DNA of 64,000 nucleotides from Betaproteobacteria bacterium. Lineage in GTDB: Bacteria > Pseudomonadota > Gammaproteobacteria > Burkholderiales > SG8-39. Below the pieces are notes generated by a model that saw nothing but the letters and a program-made list of their open reading frames with translations, was not told the origin of the DNA and searched no databases. Shown here one piece after another: positions 28,198 through 36,455 of this stretch (position 1 is the first letter of the stretch; each line of letters begins with the position of its first letter). A program made the translations under genes and the position numbers. Location of the stretch: assembly GCA_016713125.1 (NCBI GenBank), contig JADJPT010000016.1, positions 1 to 64,000 on the forward strand, in the 5' to 3' direction.

Positions 28198-31100
28198 TTG
28201 AACGATCGCGCCTCGGACTCCACCCCGCCGCGCACGGCACCGGGTTCGCCCGACGAAAGCTCGCCCGGCATGCGGCTGGACCTGCACGGCGGCTATGCCG
28301 GGCGCACCCGCTACACCCTGCTCGAGTACGAGGCCGTGCTGGCCAATGCCTCGATAGGCATCGCCTTCACGCGCGACCGCAAGTTCTTCCTGTGCAACCC
28401 GCAGTTCGCCGAGATGTTCGGCTGGACTTCGAACGAGCTGATCGGCCAGCCCGGCGAGATCGTCTACCCCGGGCAGGACAGCTACGACGCCATGGCGGCG
28501 ATCGCCGTGCCGCGCCTGACTGCCGGCAAGCAGCTCGACATCGAATGGGAGATGCGCCGTCGCGACGGCTCGACGTTCCTGGCGCGCATCATCGCGCGCA
28601 GCATCAATGCCGCAGCGCCCCAGCAGGGCACGATCTGGATTGCCGAGGACATCACCGACAGGAAGCGCGCGGCGAGCGAGCTGAATCGCGTGCTGCGCGA
28701 ACAGGAGGCGATCTTCGAGTCGGTCTCGATGGGCATCGCCTTCATCAAGGACCGGCGCATCGCGCGTTGCAACCGGCGCTACGAGGAGATGTATGGCTAC
28801 CTGCCCGGCGAGCTGGCCGGGCAGCCGACGTTGCAGATCTACGCCGACAATGACGAGTATCGCGACGCCGCGACGCGCGCCTATGAGGTGCTGCGCACCG
28901 GAAAGACCTACGAGCAGGTGGCTCAGCGGCGCCGAAAGGACGGCAGCGTCATCTGGGCGCGCAGCACGGCGCGCGCGATCGACCCGGCCGACCCCGCACA
29001 GGGCTCGGTGTGGGTGATCGAGGACATCACCGAACAGCGGCGTGCCGACCAGGAGATCCAGCGCCTGGTGCTCGAGCAGCAGGCGCTGCTGAACAATGCT
29101 GCGGTGGGCATCACCATCGTGCGCGAGCGCAAGGTGACGCGCTGCAACCGGCGCTTCGAGGAATTGTTCGGCCTGCGGCCCGGCGAGGGGCTGTCCTCCG
29201 ACACGCGCGACATGTACTTCACTGAGGAGGATTTCGAGCGCGGAGCGCGCAGCTACGCCGAGCTTGACGCCGGGCGCGTGCACGCGCGCGAGCAATGGCT
29301 GCGGCGTGCCGACGGCTCGGGCTTCTGGTGTCGCCTCACCGGGCGTGCGGTGGAACCCGGCCAGAGCGACAAGGGCTACGTCTGGGTGTTCGAGGACGTC
29401 TCGGAGCGGCGGCGCGCCGATGAGGCCGTGCAGCGGCTGGTGCGCGAGCAGAACGCGCTGCTCGAGAATGCGATGATCGGCATCGCCTTCCTCAAGGATC
29501 GCAGGATCCTGCGCTGCAACCGCCGCTTCGAGGAGATCTTCGGCTACGCGCAGGGAGAGCTGCTGAACCAGTCGACGCGCGTGCTCTACGGGCGCCAGTC
29601 GGAGTTCGACAGCGGGGATGCGTTGTACGCGCCGATCTGGCAGGGCGAGACCCACCAGGCCGAGTGGCGCATGGTGCGGAAGGACGGCAGCGAGTTCTGG
29701 TGCTACATGTCCGGTCGCGCGGTGCAGAACGGAGACCAGGCGCAGGGCTCCGTCTGGCTGTTCGAGGATGTGACCGCCGACAAGCAGGCCAGCGACCGGA
29801 TCCGACAGCTGGCCGCCGAACAGGAGCTGATCCTCAAGAACGCGACGGTGGGGATCTCCTTCATTCGCAAGCGCGTCTATCAGCGCTGCAACCCGCGCAT
29901 GGAGGAGATGTTCGGCTACCAGCTCGGCGAACTGCTCGGCCGGGCGGCGGCCATGCTCTACCCGGACGAGGCGACGGGGGAGGCCATGCGCGCGGCCTTC
30001 CTGCCGCAGTTCGCCGCCGGCAACGCGTATACGGCCGAGTTGCCCGTCAAACGCAAGGACGGCAGCCAGTTCTGGTGCAAGCTGGTCGGCCGCGCCATCG
30101 ATCCGGCGCGGCCCGAGGACGGCGCGATCTGGATCTACGACGACATCACCGCCGAGCGCCAGGCGCGCGAGGCGCTCGAGCGCTCACGGAGCGAGCTGGA
30201 GCGCGCGGTGGCCGAGCGCACCGCCGAGTTGCAGTCGGCGAATGCGCGACTCGAGGCGGAGATCGCCGAGCGCAAATCCGCCGAGCATCGCGCCCAGCAC
30301 CTGGCCGACCACGACGCTCTGACGGGCCTGCCGAACCGGCGCCTGCTCGAAGACCGACTCACCCAGGCGCTGGCGCTGTCGTACCGCAACCGCAAGCAGA
30401 CCGCGGTGATGTTCATCGACCTGGATCGATTCAAGACCATCAACGATTCCCTCGGGCATGCGGTCGGCGACCTGCTGCTCAAGGAGGTCGCGGCGCGCCT
30501 GGTCAAGCAGCTGCGCGAGGGCGACACGGTGTGCCGGGTCGGCGGCGACGAGTTCGTGGTGGTGCTGCCGGAAATCAAGATGGGCGCGGATTCGGCCCAC
30601 GTGGCACAGAAGATCATCGAGACGCTGTCGCTGCCCATCGTCCTCGAGGGGCGCGAACTCACGGTCACGCCCTCGATAGGCATCAGCGTGTTCCCGGACG
30701 ACGGGCGCGACGCCGAGGCGCTGATCCGCAATTCCGACGCGGCCATGTATCACGCCAAGGGCATGGGGCGCAGCAACTACCAGTTCTTCACCGAGCAGAT
30801 GAACCTTGCCGCCAGCAAGCGTCTGGCGCTGGAGAACGACCTGCGCCGCGCCGTGCAGAAGGGGGAGTTGACGGTGCACTACCAGCAGATCACCGAGCTG
30901 AAGACCGGTTGCGTGGTCATGCACGAGGCGCTGGTGCGCTGGCCGCACGCCTCGAAAGGCGTGATTCCGCCGGCCGATTTCATACAGATGGCGGAGGATA
31001 CCGGGCTGATCCTGAAGCTGGGCGAGACCGTCCTGCGCCAGGCCTGTGTCTGGGCCGCGCGCATAGGCGTGGACAAGCGCATGCCGGTGGCGGTCAACCT

Positions 31101-31572
31101 GTCGGCTCGACAGTTCAACGATCCGCATCTGCCCGAACTGATCGAGCGCGTGCTGAAAGAGAGCGGGCTGCCTGCCGACATGCTCGAGCTGGAGATCACC
31201 GAATCGACGGTGATGCAGCAGACCGATGCCACGCTGGCCGTCATGCAAAGGCTGCGCGAGCTGGGCGTGTCGCTGGCGATAGACGATTTCGGCACCGGCT
31301 ATTCGAGCCTCGCCTACCTGAAGCGCTTCCCGGTCGACAAGCTGAAGATAGACAAGACCTTCATCGACGACCTGCATCGCGACAGCGACGACCGCACCAT
31401 CGTGACGGTGATCATCGGGCTGGCGCACGCGCTGGGGCTCAAGGTCGTGGCGGAGGGCGTCGAGACCGAGGCGCAGCTGGAGTTCCTGCAACGCGTCGGC
31501 TGCGACCAGATCCAGGGCTACCTGTCCGGTCGCCCGGCCGACGCGGACAGCGCCGCGGCGGAATACCTGTAG
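28198..31572 (+). CDS. Multi-PAS diguanylate cyclase/phosphodiesterase (GGDEF-EAL)
   Basis: This is a c-di-GMP signalling protein of about 1124 residues. Five tandem PAS domains start near residues 42, 170, 295, 418 and 543, each with a RCN[RP]R.EE[MIL][FY]G core (first copy CNPQFAEMFG). A short coiled coil (~660-700) leads to a diguanylate cyclase domain with an intact GGDEF at ~782. A phosphodiesterase domain follows with EAL at ~910, plus NLSARQF and DDFGTGYSS. Both active sites look complete. No transmembrane segment is seen, so sensing is cytoplasmic. I chose the TTG at 28198, 1 bp after the lipoprotein stop; ATG at 28270 is an alternative. Confidence 0.9.
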   Translation: MNDRASDSTPPRTAPGSPDESSPGMRLDLHGGYAGRTRYTLLEYEAVLANASIGIAFTRDRKFFLCNPQFAEMFGWTSNELIGQPGEIVYPGQDSYDAMAAIAVPRLTAGKQLDIEWEMRRRDGSTFLARIIARSINAAAPQQGTIWIAEDITDRKRAASELNRVLREQEAIFESVSMGIAFIKDRRIARCNRRYEEMYGYLPGELAGQPTLQIYADNDEYRDAATRAYEVLRTGKTYEQVAQRRRKDGSVIWARSTARAIDPADPAQGSVWVIEDITEQRRADQEIQRLVLEQQALLNNAAVGITIVRERKVTRCNRRFEELFGLRPGEGLSSDTRDMYFTEEDFERGARSYAELDAGRVHAREQWLRRADGSGFWCRLTGRAVEPGQSDKGYVWVFEDVSERRRADEAVQRLVREQNALLENAMIGIAFLKDRRILRCNRRFEEIFGYAQGELLNQSTRVLYGRQSEFDSGDALYAPIWQGETHQAEWRMVRKDGSEFWCYMSGRAVQNGDQAQGSVWLFEDVTADKQASDRIRQLAAEQELILKNATVGISFIRKRVYQRCNPRMEEMFGYQLGELLGRAAAMLYPDEATGEAMRAAFLPQFAAGNAYTAELPVKRKDGSQFWCKLVGRAIDPARPEDGAIWIYDDITAERQAREALERSRSELERAVAERTAELQSANARLEAEIAERKSAEHRAQHLADHDALTGLPNRRLLEDRLTQALALSYRNRKQTAVMFIDLDRFKTINDSLGHAVGDLLLKEVAARLVKQLREGDTVCRVGGDEFVVVLPEIKMGADSAHVAQKIIETLSLPIVLEGRELTVTPSIGISVFPDDGRDAEALIRNSDAAMYHAKGMGRSNYQFFTEQMNLAASKRLALENDLRRAVQKGELTVHYQQITELKTGCVVMHEALVRWPHASKGVIPPADFIQMAEDTGLILKLGETVLRQACVWAARIGVDKRMPVAVNLSARQFNDPHLPELIERVLKESGLPADMLELEITESTVMQQTDATLAVMQRLRELGVSLAIDDFGTGYSSLAYLKRFPVDKLKIDKTFIDDLHRDSDDRTIVTVIIGLAHALGLKVVAEGVETEAQLEFLQRVGCDQIQGYLSGRPADADSAAAEYL

Positions 31573-31606
31573 GCGCCTGCCGGGCGCTGCGTTTCGCGCG
31601 CGGCAC

Positions 31607-32659
31607 TCAGCGCGGGGCGAAGCGCCGCGTCTCGCCGTGCTTGAGCACGAAGAATTCGCCGTCCGCCAGCCCGGCCTTCTTCGCTTCCGCGGCCAGCACC
31701 CGTGGCGGCTCGTACAGGCTCTCGTCCGTGAGGTCGTCGAAAGTGCCCCAGTGGATGCCCAGCGAGCGCCGCGCGCGCAGGTCGCGATGCGCGCGCACGG
31801 CCTCGGCCGGATCGATGTGCATGAGCTGCATGAACCAGCGCGGCGCATAGCCGCCGATGGCGATGGCCGCCAGGTCGAAGCCGCCGTAGCGCTCGCCGGC
31901 GTCGGCGAAGTCCCTGGAGTAGCCGGCATCCCCGGAGAAGTAGACGCTGAACGATGGATGGCGCAGCACCCAGCCGCCCCACAGCCGGCTGTTGGTGTCG
32001 GTCAGCGTGCGCTTGGACCAGTGCTGAACGGGCACGAAGTGGATGTCCAGGCCCTTGTACTCGGTGCGCTCCCACCAGTCCATCTCCACCACGTCGGTGA
32101 TGCCGATGCGCGCAAACCACGCCTTGGTGCCCAGGCCGGCGAAGAAGCGCGGCGAGCCGCCGGGCTGGCTGGCCAGCGCGGTGACGCTGGCGATGTCGAG
32201 GTGGTCGTAGTGGTCGTGCGAGATCACCACGGCGTCGATGTGCGGCAGCTCGGCGAGCGGCGGTGCGGCGGCCACCACGCGGCGCGGACCGATGAAGCTG
32301 AATGGCGAGGCACGCTCGCTGAACTGCGGGTCGGCGATCACGTTCACGCCGCCGAGCTGGAACAGCACGCTGGCGTGGCCGATCCAGGTCACGCTCGGTT
32401 CGCGCCGGTTGGCGCGCAGCCAGGCGGTGTCCGCCGGAGCGGTTTCGAAGCGGTAGCCCTCGGCGGGCCTGGCCGGCAGGCCGGCGCGCCACTGTTCCCA
32501 TTTCCAGCGCCAGAAGCTGCCCTTCTCCGGGTGCGGGTAGACATTGCGGAAGCCCGCCGCCGCGCGATGCGGCTTGGCGGCGTCGAAGTAGGGGTTGGCG
32601 ACGCCTGCGCAGGCGGCCAGCGCGATGGCGATGCACAGGAGCGGGATGAGGCGTGACAT
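31607..32659 (-). CDS. MBL-fold metallohydrolase lipoprotein (RomA/NAPE-PLD-like)
   Basis: This is a 350-residue protein with a lipobox (ALAAC, Cys about residue 17). It has a metallo-beta-lactamase domain with the zinc motif SHDHYDHLD (~150) and later zinc-binding positions in VYFSGDAGYS and GIHWGTFDD. The overall pattern is that of the RomA/N-acyl-phosphatidylethanolamine phospholipase D-like group. It is convergent with the GGDEF/EAL gene and divergent from the hydrolase at 32731. The natural substrate is unknown. Confidence 0.92.
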   Translation of the reverse strand: MSRLIPLLCIAIALAACAGVANPYFDAAKPHRAAAGFRNVYPHPEKGSFWRWKWEQWRAGLPARPAEGYRFETAPADTAWLRANRREPSVTWIGHASVLFQLGGVNVIADPQFSERASPFSFIGPRRVVAAAPPLAELPHIDAVVISHDHYDHLDIASVTALASQPGGSPRFFAGLGTKAWFARIGITDVVEMDWWERTEYKGLDIHFVPVQHWSKRTLTDTNSRLWGGWVLRHPSFSVYFSGDAGYSRDFADAGERYGGFDLAAIAIGGYAPRWFMQLMHIDPAEAVRAHRDLRARRSLGIHWGTFDDLTDESLYEPPRVLAAEAKKAGLADGEFFVLKHGETRRFAPR

Positions 32660-32730
32660 GGGCGCGGATTATAGGCGAGCACCGGTGCGCCGGCGGCCGG
32701 CGCGTGCGCGGCGCTGCTAGACTTGACCGC

Positions 32731-33522
32731 ATGTCGCGCGCCGCGCTCCAGTTCTCGCACGCCAACGGCTTTCCGGCCGCCTGCTACCGCCAGCTGTTCG
32801 CCCACCTCGAGCACGACTGGCGCATCAGCGCGATCCCGGCCATCGGCATGGACCCGCGCCATCCGCCCAGCGAGGGCTGGCCGCTGCTGCTCGAGCAGCT
32901 GATCGCGCACATCGAGCGCCACCACACACGGCCGGTGCTGGGCGTGGGCCATTCGCTGGGCGGTTTCCTGTCGTTCCTGGCGGCGGCGCGCAGGCCGGAG
33001 CTGTTCCGCGCCGTGATCCTGCTCGATGCGCCCATCATCGGTCCCATCAAGGGGCGGCTGTTCGCCGCCAGCAAGCGCCTGGGCTTCGTCGATCGCGTCA
33101 CGCCGGCGGGCGCCACGCGCGAGCGCCGCGCGCGCTGGCAGAGCCTGGCCGAGGCCGAACAGCACTTTCGCGGCAAGAAGCTGTTTCGCGGCTTCACGCC
33201 GGAATGCCTGCGCGACTACGTGCGCTACGGCCTGGAGGAACACGACGGCGCGTTGCGCCTGGTGATCGATCCGGCGGTGGAGACGCAGATCTACCGCACC
33301 ACGCCGCACGACATGTCGCGGCCGCTGCGCGACCTGCGCGTGCGCGCCGGATTCATCGGCGGGGCAGACTCCGATGTGGTCAGGCAGGTGGGCCTGGCCA
33401 CCATGCGCCGCGCCGGCTTGGCACTTTCCCGGGTGCCCGGCGGGCACCTGTTTCCCTTCGAGGATCCTGCCGGCTGCGCCGATGCGATCCGCCGGATGGC
33501 TGAGCGGCTGGGCGCCTGCTAA
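32731..33522 (+). CDS. Alpha/beta hydrolase
   Basis: This is a 263-residue alpha/beta-hydrolase with the nucleophile elbow GVGHSLGGFLS (Ser about residue 74). An N-terminal SHANGFPA motif is typical of a bacterial serine-hydrolase group, and a C-terminal PGGHLFPFEDP holds the catalytic histidine. No signal peptide is present. It is likely an esterase or thioesterase. Confidence 0.9.
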   Translation: MSRAALQFSHANGFPAACYRQLFAHLEHDWRISAIPAIGMDPRHPPSEGWPLLLEQLIAHIERHHTRPVLGVGHSLGGFLSFLAAARRPELFRAVILLDAPIIGPIKGRLFAASKRLGFVDRVTPAGATRERRARWQSLAEAEQHFRGKKLFRGFTPECLRDYVRYGLEEHDGALRLVIDPAVETQIYRTTPHDMSRPLRDLRVRAGFIGGADSDVVRQVGLATMRRAGLALSRVPGGHLFPFEDPAGCADAIRRMAERLGAC

Positions 33523-33587
33523 GCTTGCCGCCCCGGGTTGCGCGATCGGGCAATTCCAGTCGCGACACCGTACAGCTTGGAGCGGAA

Positions 33588-34664
33588 ATGGCAAAAGGGC
33601 ATGTGATCGGCAACGCGCAACTGCGCGCGGCCATGCAGGAACTGGTGCGCGGCTTCGGCAGCGAGGCGCGCGAGGTGGAACTGGTCGTCGACAACCTGGT
33701 CGAGGCCAACCTCACCGGGCACGATTCGCACGGCGTTGGCATGCTGCCGCGCTACACCGAATCCTTTCTCGAGGGCGGCCTGGTGCCCAATGCGCACGTC
33801 AAGGCCGTGCTCGACGCCGGCGCGATGCTGCGTCTGGACGGGCAGGCCGGGTTCGGCCAGGTCGTCGGCCACGAAGCGATGCTGATGGGCATCGAGCGCG
33901 CGAAGAAGCACGGCACCTGCATCATGGCGCTGGGCAACGCGCATCACCTGTGCAGAATCGGCGCTTGGGCGGAAATGGCGATCGAGGCGGGACTGATCTC
34001 CGTGCACTTCACCAACGTCATCTCGCGTGGTTCGGTCGCGCCGCACGGCGGCTCGGATGCGCGCTTCGGCACCAACCCGTTCACGGTCGGCATTCCGGTC
34101 AAGGGCCGTGAGCCCATCCTGCTCGACTTCGCCACCAGCGTGGTCGCGCAGGGCAAGGCGCGCGTGGCGCACAACAAGGGCGAGAAGTTTCCGCCCGGAC
34201 GGTTGATCGACAACCACGGCAACCCGACCGAGGACCCGAAATTCGCGGTGGTGCCGCCGATCGGCGCCATCCTGCCCTTCGGCGAGCACAAGGGCTCGGG
34301 CCTGGCCGTGGTCTGCGAACTGCTGGGCGGCGCGCTGGCCGCGGGCCGCGCCTGGCACGACACCGACGCCAGCAAGCGGCGCGTGCACAACGGCATGCTG
34401 ACGGTGATCATCGATCCGAACGCGATCGCCGATCAGGCGACCTTCGAGCGCGAGACCCTGGCGGTGATCGACTGGGTGCGCGCCTCGCCGCCGCGCCAGG
34501 GGTTCGACAAGGTGCGCCTGGCGGGAGACCCGGAGCGCGAGACCAAGGCCAGGCGCCTGGCCGAGGGCATCCCGATCGACGAGACCACCTGGAAGGAACT
34601 GCTGGGCGCGGCCGGCAAGCTCAAGCTCGACCCGGCAAGCATCGGCAAGCTGGCCGGTGTCTAG
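33588..34664 (+). CDS. Ldh-family (malate/L-lactate/ureidoglycolate-type) dehydrogenase
   Basis: This is a 358-residue NAD(P)-dependent oxidoreductase of the Ldh_2 fold. It shows TGHDSHGVGMLPRY near residue 47, RFGTNPF, and GEHKGSGLAVVCELLGG, all family signatures. Members reduce 2-oxoacids or oxidise 2-hydroxyacids such as malate, L-lactate or sulfolactate. The start at 33588 is preceded by TTGGAG; upstream in-frame codons would run into the neighbouring hydrolase region. A strong terminator follows 30 bp after the stop. Confidence 0.92.
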   Translation: MAKGHVIGNAQLRAAMQELVRGFGSEAREVELVVDNLVEANLTGHDSHGVGMLPRYTESFLEGGLVPNAHVKAVLDAGAMLRLDGQAGFGQVVGHEAMLMGIERAKKHGTCIMALGNAHHLCRIGAWAEMAIEAGLISVHFTNVISRGSVAPHGGSDARFGTNPFTVGIPVKGREPILLDFATSVVAQGKARVAHNKGEKFPPGRLIDNHGNPTEDPKFAVVPPIGAILPFGEHKGSGLAVVCELLGGALAAGRAWHDTDASKRRVHNGMLTVIIDPNAIADQATFERETLAVIDWVRASPPRQGFDKVRLAGDPERETKARRLAEGIPIDETTWKELLGAAGKLKLDPASIGKLAGV

Positions 34665-34694
34665 GTAGATTTGCCCATTCCAGCAAGTCAATTG

Positions 34695-34730
34695 ACACGA
34701 AAGCCGCTCCTGGAGCGGCTTTCGTGTTTT
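34695..34730 (+). terminator. Strong intrinsic terminator after the Ldh gene
   Basis: A 16-bp perfect inverted repeat (34695-34710 and 34712-34727) ends in TTTT. It closes the plus-strand unit before the convergent integrase gene. Confidence 0.9.
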
Positions 34731-34772
34731 AAATGTTGAACTTTACCCGCGAAAGGCGGGCGCCTGCGGGTC

Positions 34773-36074
34773 TCAGGCGGCGCGCGGCCGGCGGCTCTGC
34801 AACAGGCCGACGTTCATCTCGGCGGTGAGGTTGGAGGCGTAGAACTTCTCGATCATCGCGACCGAGGTGCGGGCGTTGCGCGCCAGCGTCAACAGGTCGA
34901 TGCCCTTGCCGTACAGCAACCGGAACATGATCGCGGTGTGCCGCAGGCTGTACAGCGTGCGCCGCTGGCCAAGGTGGTTCAGGCGCAGCCCGGCGCGATC
35001 CAGTGTCCTGGCGAACTGCGTGTCGATCAGCCACATCGCGCTGCGCCGGTCGGGCAGTTCAGGCAGGAACACGTAGTCGTCGGGGCCCGCGCGGCCCAGC
35101 TTCTCGGCGCGCGCGCGCAGCCGCAGGTAGGTGCCCACCGCAGCCGGCATGGTCACCACGGGCGTGGTCTTGCGCTTGGTCTCGGGCAGCGTGAGGCGCA
35201 GATAGGTGCTCTTGCCGCGGACGATCTCCACATGCTTGTGCTGTACCAGCTTGATGTCGTGGGGGCGCACGAAACTGTTGGCCATGAAGCGGATCAACAG
35301 CGGCAGTTGCGCATGCACGGCCTCGGCCTTGGCGAAGGTGCCGTTGGCCGGCTCGCGCCGTTTGGGGGCCGGCCGCGCGAGGCGCGACAGCAATCGCGCC
35401 TCGCGGACCAGACGCCTGTATTCGGAGAGGCTGAAGCCGCCGCGCGGCGAGATCGAAATGCTGACCGCAGGCATGGAAGGCAGCGCCTTGAGCATGCCGC
35501 GCGAAACGGCGCATTTGAACACCTTGCGCAGCGCGATCAGGTAATGGTGGATGGTCATCGACGCGAAGGACTGCGCGCTCAGGTCCTTGACCAGGGCTTC
35601 GATCCTCTCGAAATGCACTTCGGCGAGCGGCAGTTCGCCGAAGCGCGGCAGCAGCTGGGTTCGCAACTGGCCCTCGAGCAGCGAGAGAGAGGCCGCCGAG
35701 AACGCACCACGCTGCACGCGCGCGCGCTCCGACTCGATCAGCATCTCCGCCGCGTCGCGAAACAGAGGGCCGAGCCTGGGGATGGGTCTGCCCTGATGGA
35801 CGGGAGCGGCGGCGTAGCGTGCCGTCAGCTCTTCGTAGAAGGCCTGTGCGCCGCGCAGCGCGCGGCGGACATCGGTGGTGCGCAGGCTGCGCGTGTGCAT
35901 CCTGTCGCGGAAGTAGCAGCGCACCTGCCAGAACGGACTCGCGCCGATCATGTAGATGCGCAGCTTGTCCGGATAGCCGGGCACGCCGCGGGATGTTCCG
36001 GGAATCGGATTCGTCCGGCTGGGCGTTGCCGCCCAGAGGCGGTCGTTGGCGGCGTCCCACAAGTCCTGTTGCAT
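34773..36074 (-). CDS. Tyrosine-recombinase-like integrase with altered catalytic motifs
   Basis: This is a 433-residue protein with the layout of a phage-type integrase: an N-terminal core-binding (SAM-like) domain around residues 110-210 and a catalytic domain from ~260. A first arginine is seen in FVRPHDIK. The second box is YSLRHTA, with Tyr where His is usual. The third reads ARNARTSVAMIEKFYASN, with Asn for the usual His and a candidate nucleophile Tyr. ATG at 36074 has a GAGGAAA site; a TTG at 36116 is in frame. There is no excisionase, direct repeats or tRNA nearby, so it is an orphan, perhaps diverged in function. Confidence 0.8.
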   Translation of the reverse strand: MQQDLWDAANDRLWAATPSRTNPIPGTSRGVPGYPDKLRIYMIGASPFWQVRCYFRDRMHTRSLRTTDVRRALRGAQAFYEELTARYAAAPVHQGRPIPRLGPLFRDAAEMLIESERARVQRGAFSAASLSLLEGQLRTQLLPRFGELPLAEVHFERIEALVKDLSAQSFASMTIHHYLIALRKVFKCAVSRGMLKALPSMPAVSISISPRGGFSLSEYRRLVREARLLSRLARPAPKRREPANGTFAKAEAVHAQLPLLIRFMANSFVRPHDIKLVQHKHVEIVRGKSTYLRLTLPETKRKTTPVVTMPAAVGTYLRLRARAEKLGRAGPDDYVFLPELPDRRSAMWLIDTQFARTLDRAGLRLNHLGQRRTLYSLRHTAIMFRLLYGKGIDLLTLARNARTSVAMIEKFYASNLTAEMNVGLLQSRRPRAA

Positions 36075-36116
36075 CAGTTGCGTTTCCTCGCGCGCAAGCG
36101 GCGGTGGAAGTTTCAA

Positions 36117-36455
36117 GAGCGACCCGTTTTATGCGAAGTATTTTATTTCGTCAACGCATTTCTCAGAATGGAGATACCAAACTGGCCGCAACGATTGAAT
36201 GCATCTCCAATTCTTTTGTTATTGCGGTAAAGCTTTTATTTTCTCCGGTCCGATGCACGTCGATTCGTCGCTACGCATGCCAGAGGAGCACCTCGCGACG
36301 CACGGTGCGGGCGGGGCGGGCGCGCACCAGCTGCCGGAAATGTAATAGCTGTCATGAAGTGCCGAGTTGGCGACGCGCAGCGGCGCGCGCCGGCGGGTTC
36401 CCGCGTGGCGGGAGCGAGCCGGCGGCATTGCCCAGGCAGACAGGAGATTTTCCTA
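36117..36455 (+). promoter_or_regulatory. Integrase/porin divergent region with porin leader hairpin
   Basis: This gap of 339 bp contains no gene. Its left two-thirds (36117-36250) is distinctly AT-rich for this genome and should hold the divergent promoters, though no box pair is convincing. A two-part hairpin is visible in the porin leader: outer arms GCCGGC (36389-36394 and 36418-36423) and inner arms TCCCGC/GCGGGA (36399-36413). The porin ribosome-binding site (CAGGAG) follows at about 36440. Confidence 0.5.

Noticed and set aside
30184..31929. 581-codon open frame antisense to the GGDEF/EAL part
   Set aside because: It is a shadow of the EAL and GGDEF domains and runs across the intergenic gap.
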